Assembly (NCBI RefSeq): GCF_030297155.1
Contig: NZ_AP028068.1
Span: forward strand, 1,240,001-1,304,000
Direction: 5' to 3'
Length of the DNA: 64,000 nt
Origin: Vibrio sp. FE10
GTDB taxonomy: Bacteria > Pseudomonadota > Gammaproteobacteria > Enterobacterales > Vibrionaceae
Of this stretch, positions 9,915-18,397 are shown piece by piece. A program made the position numbers and the translations under genes. Numbering within the stretch: the stretch's first letter is position 1; each line of letters begins with the position of its first letter. The notes beneath the pieces are model-generated. The model was not told the DNA's origin. It did no database searches and saw only the letters and a list, made by a program, of their open reading frames with translations.

Positions 9915-12074
9915 TTGGTAGAACAAAAAGACAGCTGGCTAGGTTGTGTCGAATGGTTGTGTGAGCATTTTAATGTTCGCAGCCATCCTTCCAAAATAGT
10001 GTCTGGCCTACCTTTAGATAAAGGAAGGCTCAATGAATCCCTTTTCCCAAGAGCGATTGAGAAATCGGGGTTAACTTTGAGCCACGTTAAAAAAGAATTA
10101 CTGACTCAATGTCAGTTCCCCGTTGTTGCTGTTAATTCTGCGACAGGGAGTCCCGTTGTCGTCACTCAAGGCTCCGGTGGCGACTTTCAAGTATTGGATT
10201 GTGAAAGCAACTCAAGCCAAGAAACATCGTTAAAAGACTTGGTTGCTAAAGTCGAATCGTATGTGTGGCAAGTGGGAGCTCAAGCTCTTGATGATGCGCG
10301 TGTTCCATCCCATGAACGCAGCGAGAATAAATCCAACACCCGTTGGTTATGGCGTGTCGTCAAAGAAGTGAAACCCTGGTATCGAGACCTGTTTATCGCT
10401 TCATTCTTGATCAACTTGCTCGCGCTAGTTGTGCCTCTTTTTACCATGAATGTGTACGACCGCGTGGTGCCAAACCAAGCGTTTAACACGCTTTGGGTTC
10501 TGGCGGCAGGCGTTGGTATTGTCGTTATTTTTGATTGGGTGTTGAGAAGCTCACGAAGCTCTGTGACTGACATGGCTGGGCGCTATATTGATAACAAGTT
10601 GTCTTCTCAACTGTTCTCTAAAGTGCTCGGTATGAAGCTCGAAAACCGACCGCAATCGGTAGGCGCCTTTGCCAGACAGCTTCAAGATTTCGATAGCGTG
10701 AAAGATTTCTTCACCTCCATCTCTTTGGTCACGTTAGTCGACTTACCATTCACTTTGCTGTTCCTGTTCCTTATTGGTTGGCTCGGTGGCGCGATGATGT
10801 TCATCCCAGTCGCAATCATGTTGGTATTGATTGTGCTGAGCATTGCGATGAAAGGTAAAGTCGAGAAAACATTCGATGAAACCGCACGTTTGTCGACACA
10901 AAGACAAGCACAGCTGTTTGATTGCTTAACAACCCTTCCGGATATCAAGCAAAACAATGCTGAAGGAATTACTCAGAAGCGTTGGGAACAGACTATTTCA
11001 TCGCTCTCTCAATGGCAGACTCAATCTCGTCACTACTCTAATATCGTGACGCATTCCATTCAGTCGAGTCAGCAGATCGTTACCATCACTCTGATCATCT
11101 TTGGTGTGTATCAGATCTCTGAAGGCTTGCTGAGTATGGGTGGTTTGATAGCGGTGGTGATGTTGAGTGGACGTGCTGCGAGCTCAGTGAACCAGCTTTC
11201 TCTTCTATTGCTGAGGTTTCAACAAACCCGTTCTGCAGTTGAAGGTCTGAATCAGATCATGGACTTACCGCAAGAAGAATCTAAGCATCAAGTGATTGAT
11301 AAGGGTGACTTTGACGGTGGGGTTAGGCTAGATGAAGTCACGTTTACTTATCCAGAGACTCAAAGCCCAGCGCTAAAGGAAATTTCTTTGGAGATAAAAC
11401 CGGGTGAGCGAGTTGGCCTTGTTGGTGCCGCTGGTGCAGGAAAAACCACGCTTTTATCGATTGTTGCTCGCCAGTATTTACCCACAACAGGACAAGCATT
11501 CTATCAAGACATCGATGGGCAATTATGGCCAACCAGTGTGCTACGCAGTGGCATGGGTTGGGTAGGGCAAACGACTAATCTTATCTTCGGCAGTGTTTAC
11601 GATAACGTCACCCTTGGGGCGACTAACGTTGATGAGGAGAAGTTGAGACAAGCTCTACAACAGTCGGGTTTGAATGGTTATATGGGACGCTTAAGCAATG
11701 GCTTAGAAACGCCAGTTGGTGAAGGTGGCCGATTGCTTTCAGGGGGCCAACGCCAAGCTGTGGCTATCGCAAGGGCGCTTTATCGTTGTCCAAAGCTATT
11801 GATCATGGATGAGCCGACCAGCGCGTTAGATAACCAAGCTGAAATACAGTTCTTCAATGCACTACAAAGCATGCCGAGAGAAACGTCCATGCTGATCAGT
11901 TCGCATAAATCTTCTTTCTTGATGATGTGTGATCGAGTGATTGTGTTGGATAAAGGCCAGATCGTGGCTGAGGGTGAGCCAAAAGACATCCTCTCTCTAC
12001 AGAAGAAAAGCGCTCCGAAAGGAACAAGTCGTTTTAAGACGGTTTCAGTGGTGAAGGGAGGTCGTCATGAGTAA
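9915..12074 (+). CDS. LapB/LssB-family type I secretion ABC transporter
   Basis: This 719-residue inner-membrane exporter energises secretion of the upstream adhesin. Residues 1-130 resemble the C39 peptidase-like domain of LapB/LssB exporters, which binds rather than cleaves substrate. A membrane domain follows, with the first clear segment near 160-180. The ATPase has Walker A GAAGAGKTT near residue 507, the signature LSGGQRQ near 608 and Walker B LLIMDEPTSALD near 629. The start is TTG at 9915, chosen because AAAGGAAG lies 6 nt upstream and no ATG precedes the C39-like domain. It follows the adhesin by 33 nt and overlaps the next gene by 8 nt, so the genes are likely co-transcribed and translationally coupled. 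Family assignment is secure; the substrate is inferred from position. Confidence 0.93.
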   Translation: MVEQKDSWLGCVEWLCEHFNVRSHPSKIVSGLPLDKGRLNESLFPRAIEKSGLTLSHVKKELLTQCQFPVVAVNSATGSPVVVTQGSGGDFQVLDCESNSSQETSLKDLVAKVESYVWQVGAQALDDARVPSHERSENKSNTRWLWRVVKEVKPWYRDLFIASFLINLLALVVPLFTMNVYDRVVPNQAFNTLWVLAAGVGIVVIFDWVLRSSRSSVTDMAGRYIDNKLSSQLFSKVLGMKLENRPQSVGAFARQLQDFDSVKDFFTSISLVTLVDLPFTLLFLFLIGWLGGAMMFIPVAIMLVLIVLSIAMKGKVEKTFDETARLSTQRQAQLFDCLTTLPDIKQNNAEGITQKRWEQTISSLSQWQTQSRHYSNIVTHSIQSSQQIVTITLIIFGVYQISEGLLSMGGLIAVVMLSGRAASSVNQLSLLLLRFQQTRSAVEGLNQIMDLPQEESKHQVIDKGDFDGGVRLDEVTFTYPETQSPALKEISLEIKPGERVGLVGAAGAGKTTLLSIVARQYLPTTGQAFYQDIDGQLWPTSVLRSGMGWVGQTTNLIFGSVYDNVTLGATNVDEEKLRQALQQSGLNGYMGRLSNGLETPVGEGGRLLSGGQRQAVAIARALYRCPKLLIMDEPTSALDNQAEIQFFNALQSMPRETSMLISSHKSSFLMMCDRVIVLDKGQIVAEGEPKDILSLQKKSAPKGTSRFKTVSVVKGGRHE

Positions 12075-13392
12075 TGATATTCAATGGACCAACAATCACT
12101 TGGCGTTTCGCTCTCGCAAGCTGATTTGGCTAAGTGCGTTATTGATTGTGTCTATCATCGGTTGGGCGACATGGGCAACATTAGAAGAGGTGGTGATCGG
12201 TGAAGGTAAAGTTGTGCCGAGTCTTTCAGTACAAACGATTCAGAGCTTAGAAGGCGGTCTAGTTCAAGAGATCATGGTAAGACAAGGCCAATCTGTCGTG
12301 AAAGGCCAACCTCTGGCTAAGTTGGAAGATACTCGTTTTAAAGCGGCTTTTTTAGAGTCGGCTCAACAAGCGGATACCTTACTGGCCCAACAATTAAGAT
12401 TGAAAGCAGAGCTGTCGACAGTTGTTTTAAATAACGATGCAAAAGAGTGGTTTGAACGAGTGGTCTTGGTGCCACAAGATATTGTCATCGATGTATCGAG
12501 CCATCCGGCATTAATGAACGCCAAAGCCAACTATCGAGAACGTTTAGGTCAGTTGAAATCGGAACTGGAAGAGGCGGCACTCCGCATTGAGCAACAAGAC
12601 CAAGCGCGTGTCGATACGCTCAATAATATTCAGACTTTAGAAAGTAGCCTCGATATCGTTATTCGAGAGCGCAACATGTTGAAAGATGTGGTTGCTAGCG
12701 GTGCGGTTGCAGAAGTTGAGCTGCTGAAACTGAACCGTGATGTGGTCAAGCTGAAAGGCGATATTGCTAGCTCAAAAGTGGCGGCTCAGAAACAGATTGC
12801 TGCTTACTCAGAATCGATAGCCGATCACCGCAGCATCGCGTTAGATTTTCGCGCCAAAGTACAAGGCCAGCTGAACGAAGTTGCTAGCAAAATAGCGCAA
12901 TTGAATGAAAGCCAACAAGCTATTGCCGACCAACTGAAACGAACTCAAATCTTAGCGCCAGTTGACGGTACGGTGAAAGAGATATTCGTTCGTACTATTG
13001 GTGGTGTTGTTCGTCCCGGCGAGCCGATTATTGAGATCATTCCATCAAACAGTGATTTGATTGTTGAAGCGAGGATCTCTCCGCAAGATATCGCGTTTGT
13101 TCATAATGGATTAGGTGCCACCGTTAAATTCACTGCGTATGACTTTGTTATCTATGGTGGCCTGAAAGGTAAAGTCACTTATGTGAGTGCCGATGCCTTA
13201 CAAACAGAAGACGGTAATGCCTATTATCGCGCCCATATTCAGTTAAACGAAGACCAACAACAAAACTCTGCCTTTAGCATTATCCCAGGGATGCAAGTCG
13301 CGGTTGATATCTTGACCGGAGAAAAAACAGTATTGAGTTATTGGTTAAAACCTATTTTACGAGCTAAGGAAAACTCACTTCGCGAACGATGA
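12067..13392 (+). CDS. HlyD/LapC-family membrane fusion protein
   Basis: A 441-residue periplasmic adaptor linking the ABC exporter to the outer membrane channel. It has a short cytoplasmic N-terminus, one transmembrane helix at about residues 17-38 (IWLSALLIVSIIGWATWATL), a biotinyl-lipoyl-like half (EGGLVQEIMVRQGQSVVKG), a long coiled-coil hairpin rich in Gln, Glu and Lys (about 95-290), the second lipoyl half (LAPVDGTVKEIFV) and a C-terminal beta-barrel region. GGGAGGT precedes ATG, which lies inside the end of the exporter gene (8-nt overlap). It is the standard second component of T1SS operons. Confidence 0.93.
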   Translation: MSNDIQWTNNHLAFRSRKLIWLSALLIVSIIGWATWATLEEVVIGEGKVVPSLSVQTIQSLEGGLVQEIMVRQGQSVVKGQPLAKLEDTRFKAAFLESAQQADTLLAQQLRLKAELSTVVLNNDAKEWFERVVLVPQDIVIDVSSHPALMNAKANYRERLGQLKSELEEAALRIEQQDQARVDTLNNIQTLESSLDIVIRERNMLKDVVASGAVAEVELLKLNRDVVKLKGDIASSKVAAQKQIAAYSESIADHRSIALDFRAKVQGQLNEVASKIAQLNESQQAIADQLKRTQILAPVDGTVKEIFVRTIGGVVRPGEPIIEIIPSNSDLIVEARISPQDIAFVHNGLGATVKFTAYDFVIYGGLKGKVTYVSADALQTEDGNAYYRAHIQLNEDQQQNSAFSIIPGMQVAVDILTGEKTVLSYWLKPILRAKENSLRER

Positions 13393-13426
13393 AGTGGGTT
13401 AAAGCATAAATATAAAAGGAAGTGTA

Positions 13427-14739
13427 ATGCATTCAAAATTCTTACTCTCTTCTTGCTTACTCATGAGCGGGCTGTCTCAAGCAGCCTCATTAGAAGAGTC
13501 CGTGGCCTTTGCCATCGACTATAGCCCAGAGATATTGGCGCAATACTCCCGATACCAATCGGTTGTCAGAGACGGAGATGCTGCAAGTGGTTTGTATATG
13601 CCTCAAGTCAATTTGTACGCGGCGGCAGGTTATGAAGAGACGCGCTATAACAGCGGCAGTAAACTCGACAGTGATGACCGTGGGCTAACGCGAACAGAGA
13701 TTGGCGTTAAGGTATCTCAGTTACTATTCGACGGTTTTAAAACGACGTCGAATGTCGATCGATTAACGTTCGAAGCGGAAGCTGAGCGTCTAACTTTGAT
13801 TTCGCGAGCTGAAAACGTCTCGTTAGATGTGGTGAGAAACTATCTCGATATTCTTAAGGCAGAGACGTTACTTGAACTGTCTAAGCGTAACGTAAAAGAA
13901 CACCAAGAGATCTATCAAGATATCCAAGACAAGAAGAGCAAAGGCTTGAGCAGTAACTCGGATCTGGCTCAGATCTCTGCCCGTGTTGCGACGGCGCAAT
14001 CTTCATTAATCGCTGCTCAGAACAACCTGTTTGATTTACAAACTCAGTACCTACGCTTAGTAGGCAAGCCTGCTGTGAACTTGGTTTATCCACGTTTTGA
14101 TTATGCTTTGTTACCAAGCTCAGCACAGGTCGCGCTTGAACAGGCTGTCGAGAATCACCCTGAAATCCAAGCATCTTTGCTTGATATCGATGCCGCTCGT
14201 AAAGAAATGCGCCGCGAGAAAGGTGATTACTACCCAGAACTAAAACTCGAGCTTCACGCCAACAAGAATGACAACGTGTCTAACCCTCCGGGTGGTGTTG
14301 ATGAAGATGCTCGTATCATGTTGACCATGGATTACGACTTGTTTAATGGCTTCTCTACCGACTCTCGCGTGGAATCATCGCGTGGCGAGTTGAAGAAGCA
14401 AGAGCGATCAGATTAAGGACTGAGCGTGAGGTTAAAGAGGGCACTCAACTCGCTTGGAACGCCTACAAGATGCTTGAACAACAAAAGTCCCTTTTTCAAC
14501 AAAACGTGGATGCAGCAAAAATTGCAGAGCTTGGTTATATCCAACAATTTAATGTAGGCAGACGAAGCCTACTGGATGTGCTCGATGCAAAAGTGGAAGT
14601 ATTCTTGGCTCGAAGAAACTTTATCAGCACTGAATACGATCAAACGTTAGCGGCATACCGAGTGTTGAATGCTATGGGCATGTTGACTTACGCATTGAGG
14701 GTTGAACACCCAGAAGAATGGCAAGGGGAGAACAAGTAA
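13427..14739 (+). pseudogene. TolC/LapE-family outer membrane protein gene, frameshifted
   Basis: The first frame (13427-14416, 329 residues) starts at ATG after AAAAGGAAG and has a signal peptide (LLSSCLLMSGLSQA) and the repeated alpha-helical outer membrane factor domains. It runs into a stop right after KKQERSD. The rest of the family domain continues in another frame: from about nt 14405 it reads AIRLRTEREVKEGTQLAWN and then on to the stop at 14737-14739. Restoring one base (GAG-CG to GAG-GCG near 14404) would give one continuous protein of about 437 residues, the usual length. It should be the outer membrane channel for the adhesin exporter. Whether this is a true mutation or a sequence error cannot be told here. 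The stop overlaps the next start as TAATG. Confidence 0.85.
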
Positions 14740-15375
14740 TGAGACATTTTAAACTAGCGCTACTTAGTTCTATCTTGCTGATGGGGTGTGCAGAAACGCC
14801 CGATACGACAATGACTCGTCATCAAATTGATGATCTGGCGGATGATGACCGTGACGGTGTGATTAACCAACGAGACCTTTGTGCTGATACCCCAGAAGGT
14901 GTGACGGTAGACATTAAAGGGTGTGCAAACTGGAAAATTGTCGAAGACGTTGAGGTCTTAAGCGTGGCATTCGATTTCGATAAATATGTACTTAAACCAG
15001 AACACAGCCGTTCTTAACGAGTTAGTGCGTTTACTGGGTGAGCAACCAGACGCCTCCGTTACCTTAGTGGGGGACACCAGTTCAGAAGGTACCAACGTTT
15101 ATAATAAGGCATTGGCCAAGAAAAGGACTGGCGTGATTCGAGACGCTCTGATTGACAGAGGCATTGATGGGGAGCGAATCTTCGAACAAGAATTTACTCA
15201 GATAACCAGCTTAACCCAGCACCTTCACAAGCGTAAGCGTAGAACCATTGCGGTGTTAAAAACAGAGAGCATGGAAGTGAATCCATCTTGGAATATCTTT
15301 ACCTCAGAGATGCAGCTCGACAGCAATAGCGATGTTGAATCTAAGACATCGATTGACCCAGTAGGAGGCCAGTAA
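14739..15375 (+). pseudogene. OmpA-like peptidoglycan-binding lipoprotein gene, frameshifted
   Basis: Starts at ATG 14739, overlapping the upstream stop (TAATG). The N-terminus is a lipoprotein signal with lipobox LLMGC. A thrombospondin type 3-like calcium motif (DDDRDGVINQRDLC) and the beginning of an OmpA C-terminal domain (VAFDFDKYVLKPEH) follow, and then a stop at 15015-15017. The domain resumes in another frame (AVLNELVRLLGEQPDASVTLVG, NKALAKKRTGVIRDALIDRG) to the stop at 15373-15375. The frame change lies around nt 15003-15008 and fits one inserted or two lost bases. Intact, it would be about 211 residues and anchored to peptidoglycan. OmpA-like proteins also accompany the Shewanella bpfA adhesin operon. 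The next gene again starts as TAATG. Confidence 0.82.
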
Positions 15376-16319
15376 TGAAACGTCTATCTAATAAATCGGG
15401 CTTACTGCTTGCTGCTGTACCTGCGTTATTCTCAGTATCAACGTTAGCGAATGACGCCAGTGATATTGGTTTGGTCGCGATTGAACCGAACATGCAGGGC
15501 CTTGTTGAAGACTTGCTTAAGAGCCAAGAGATCGACTTAGAGATCTTGTTGAGTGACAGTGTCCCTGAGCAGATGATCATGCAACGTTCACGTGTTGGTA
15601 TTACTTCCAAAAAGTGGACTGACAAAGAGATGGCTAGGTTCGACATGCGCTATGGCTACAGGCCGACCGAGCTGATGTTTACCGCAGACGTAATAGCGAT
15701 TCTGGCGAATGAGAATAACCCAGCCACATCCATCAGCGTTGCTGAACTTATCGATGTGTTTGGTTGCTCTAGCGACCCTAAGCATCCGAAATGGACGCCA
15801 AGCAGTGACACTCGTGACGGAGAAAGCCTAGACACACACATGTTGCCTTTCGCTATCGACCACAATCTGCAAGGCCATACCACCTTTTCGAGTTGGGTCG
15901 AGTGTGGAGTTGATGGCGAATATGCGAATACTCAATTCTTAGCGGATCTGCCGGATCTGATTAACAAGATTGAAGACGAGGATGCCGCCATTGGTTATAC
16001 CGTCTACTCAGATCAAATCTCAGATGTGAAGTGGCTGAGTGTGGTTGATAATCTAGGTGTGAACTACGACTTAAACAAAGAGACGATCCTCTCTGGTCGT
16101 TACCCATTAGCTACGGTTTACTATATGTACCTGAATATTCCAGCGCATCGCAAAGGCTTTACGGAACAAGAGAAGTTCTTTGTTGGGCTGACTTTGTCGG
16201 AAGAACATCAAGGTGTGTTGAACCAATATGGTTTCATCAGTTTGCCGCCAGAAGCAATCCAACGGAATAAAGTTAGGCTATCACTTGAAGAGCCTGCAAT
16301 CGAAGGCGGCTATAAATAA
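15375..16319 (+). CDS. PstS-like periplasmic binding protein of adhesin operon
   Basis: A 314-residue protein with a clear Sec signal peptide (GLLLAAVPALFSVSTLA) and a PBP-like domain. The segment VGITSKKWTDKEMARF followed by ADVIAILANENNPATSISVAELIDVFG matches the layout of phosphate-binding PstS proteins; compare VGMSSRYLTDREQ and AFDGLAVVTNRSNGVNNITREQLFDIY in the PstS of this window. It is the last gene of the adhesin operon, overlapping the OmpA-like gene by one base and followed by a terminator. No permease or ATPase gene of a phosphate importer is near, so uptake is unlikely to be its role. A sensory or regulatory role in adhesin export is a guess; the fold assignment is fairly safe. 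Confidence 0.72.
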   Translation: MKRLSNKSGLLLAAVPALFSVSTLANDASDIGLVAIEPNMQGLVEDLLKSQEIDLEILLSDSVPEQMIMQRSRVGITSKKWTDKEMARFDMRYGYRPTELMFTADVIAILANENNPATSISVAELIDVFGCSSDPKHPKWTPSSDTRDGESLDTHMLPFAIDHNLQGHTTFSSWVECGVDGEYANTQFLADLPDLINKIEDEDAAIGYTVYSDQISDVKWLSVVDNLGVNYDLNKETILSGRYPLATVYYMYLNIPAHRKGFTEQEKFFVGLTLSEEHQGVLNQYGFISLPPEAIQRNKVRLSLEEPAIEGGYK

Positions 16320-16421
16320 TTAGTACGATGTATTGTATGTGGGTCGTCGGAATGGTATTGTTAGTTCCGTAATGGTTCTCAACGTGACGGATTACGTTAT
16401 TCGGCGATAGAATTTATCTAG

Positions 16422-16445
16422 CGGGCATGTATGCCCGTTTTTTTT
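16422..16445 (+). terminator. Intrinsic terminator of adhesin operon
   Basis: A perfect 7-bp stem (CGGGCAT / ATGCCCG) with a 2-nt spacer is followed by eight T residues, about 100 nt after the last gene of the adhesin operon. Confidence 0.85.
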
Positions 16446-16529
16446 CGCCTAAAATTTGTGCCTTGAGCGGTTGTTTGTTGATTGGTCACGTATAATGGGC
16501 GCTTCATACCGCGCGAATAAGCACAATTA

Positions 16530-17123
16530 ATGAGAACTCTTCCTGTCTTAATCCTACCTTTGTTATTGGTTCTGAATACCCTTTCATTCTCTGCGCAAGC
16601 GAGTGAAAGCTGGTGGTTGCGAACGGTATTCAATACAAGTTCTGTTCAGCCAAGTTCTCAAAACTATATTAACGATATCGATCTCATGGATTGTGGCGAA
16701 GTTGAAGGCACTCTGTTGTGCAGTGACCTCACTCAATATTACGATTTGGATGTTTATGTTGAACTGGAGTTGGGTGACTCAAGCGTAGAGGTGGTTCGCC
16801 TTAACCTGCCATATTCGAACCTTAGTTACACAAAGCTTCAGGCATACCTTCGCCAAGATGGCTTTGCTCTCAGCTCAATTAGCATTGGGGAGGATGAGTT
16901 CGATGTCGTCGCTCAACTTGAACAAGCGAAACGTGAGGGCGTTGGTTACGATAAGGTAGATAAACAACTCGTCGAATTCATCAATGCACCACATAATTCC
17001 TCTGAGCAAAAGAGTTTATGGAATGTGCCTAATTCTTCCTCATCTTCTTCTCGTTCTTCAGCTCCTTGGATTCAGCTGCATAGTGATGGTGACAATTTAA
17101 CGGTTGAACTAAATCGCTTCTAA
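16530..17123 (+). CDS. Hypothetical exported protein
   Basis: A 197-residue protein not recognised as a named family. Residues 1-24 form a signal peptide (VLILPLLLVLNTLSFSAQA) with a likely cleavage before SESWWLR. The mature part has two cysteines (DCGEVEGTLLC) that could pair in the periplasm, a predicted beta-rich middle, and a low-complexity serine stretch (NSSSSSSRSS) near residues 168-177 before a short C-terminal strand. It stands alone after the adhesin operon terminator and before the aldo/keto reductase gene. The start is the first ATG in frame with the signal peptide; no strong ribosome binding site is visible. Real coding is supported by the signal peptide and the sensible composition. 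Confidence 0.72.
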   Translation: MRTLPVLILPLLLVLNTLSFSAQASESWWLRTVFNTSSVQPSSQNYINDIDLMDCGEVEGTLLCSDLTQYYDLDVYVELELGDSSVEVVRLNLPYSNLSYTKLQAYLRQDGFALSSISIGEDEFDVVAQLEQAKREGVGYDKVDKQLVEFINAPHNSSEQKSLWNVPNSSSSSSRSSAPWIQLHSDGDNLTVELNRF

Positions 17124-17340
17124 TTGCTCAAATTTATAGATGGTTTCGTAATTCATTAGAGTCAACAAGCCTTTTGGAATAAAGGTTCACGGGCAGACAG
17201 CAAGCTATTATTTATTTAAGTGTTCGTTTTTCTGTGGCTCTCACATTTTTAGTAAGCGTTTACCTTTGCCATTTGTTATACGTTGAGCCTTCGGTAAAAC
17301 GAGCTTAGGATACGTTCAGTATTGATAAAGGAGACAACCC

Positions 17341-18249
17341 ATGGTTGCAAGAGTAACGACAGCGCCACAAGGCCCAGAATTTTCTGAGTTGGTGCAAGGA
17401 TACTGGCGTACAGCAGAATGGGGTATGACCCCGCAACAACGCCTGACTTTCCTGAAGCAGCACATTGATCTTGGTATCACAACTGTTGATCACGCGGATA
17501 TTTACGGTAACTACCAATGTGAAAAGTTGTTTGGTGAAGCATTGGCGCTTGAGCCAAGCCTTCGTGATGATATCCAAATCGTCACCAAGTGCGACATCAA
17601 CTTGTGTGGTGACCACACTCCTGATCGCAAGATCAATCACTATGACACTAGCGCGCACCATATTTACCAATCAGTAAATAATTCTCTAGAGCGTTTGGGT
17701 GTAACCGAACTTGATGTCTTACTTATTCACCGTCCAGATGTACTGATGGATGCAGATGAAGTAGCAGAAGCGTTCGCTGAACTGCATAAGGTCGGCAAAG
17801 TTAAGCACTTCGGTGTCTCTAACTTTTCACCGTGCCAGTTCGACTTACTGCAATCTCGACTCGGTAAGCCACTGGTGACTAACCAAGTTGAAATCAACCC
17901 ATTGAACTTCGAAGTTGCACATGATGGTACGCTGGATCAACTGCAGATGAACCGTATTCGTCCAATGGCGTGGTCTTGTCTCGGTGGTGGTAGCATCTTC
18001 AGTGGCGATTCCGCACAAGCGATTCGCGTTCGTGATGAGCTAGAAGCAATTCGCCAAGAAGTGGGTGCAGACAGCATTGATCAAGTGATTTACGCTTGGG
18101 TTCGTCGTTTACCGTCTAACCCAATTGCGATTATTGGCTCAGGTAAGATTGAACGTGTGAAGACGGCCGTTGATGCACTGAAAATCGAACTGACTCGCGA
18201 GCAATGGTATCGCGTATGGGTTGCATCTAAAGGCCACGGTGTGCCATAG
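17341..18249 (+). CDS. YdhF-type aldo/keto reductase
   Basis: A 302-residue cytosolic NADPH-dependent oxidoreductase of the aldo/keto reductase superfamily, close in length and pattern to E. coli YdhF. The TIM-barrel signature residues are visible: Asp and Tyr in VDHADIYGNYQCEKLFG, Lys in IVTKCDINLC, His in LLIHRPDVLMD, and the cofactor-loop region IAIIGSGKIERVKTAV near the C-terminus. AAAGGAG lies 6-8 nt upstream of ATG, fixing the start. It is a monocistronic gene with a terminator right after it. The physiological substrate is unknown. Confidence 0.9.
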   Translation: MVARVTTAPQGPEFSELVQGYWRTAEWGMTPQQRLTFLKQHIDLGITTVDHADIYGNYQCEKLFGEALALEPSLRDDIQIVTKCDINLCGDHTPDRKINHYDTSAHHIYQSVNNSLERLGVTELDVLLIHRPDVLMDADEVAEAFAELHKVGKVKHFGVSNFSPCQFDLLQSRLGKPLVTNQVEINPLNFEVAHDGTLDQLQMNRIRPMAWSCLGGGSIFSGDSAQAIRVRDELEAIRQEVGADSIDQVIYAWVRRLPSNPIAIIGSGKIERVKTAVDALKIELTREQWYRVWVASKGHGVP

Positions 18250-18269
18250 AAAGCAATTCGTATAGAAGC

Positions 18270-18298
18270 AAAAGCCAGCTAATAAAGCTGGCTTTTTT
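18270..18298 (+). terminator. Intrinsic terminator after YdhF-like gene
   Basis: The inverted repeat AAAAGCCAGCT / AGCTGGCTTTTTT has a short A-rich loop and T-tract and lies 20 nt after the stop codon. Confidence 0.88.
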
Positions 18299-18397
18299 GT
18301 GTTCGCCTAACATGTTTCTTCAAAACTGTGATTAGAGTGGAATATTTTTCAAAAACACTCATAATGCACTCTGTTTTTCACCAGTTGGATATTTCCA

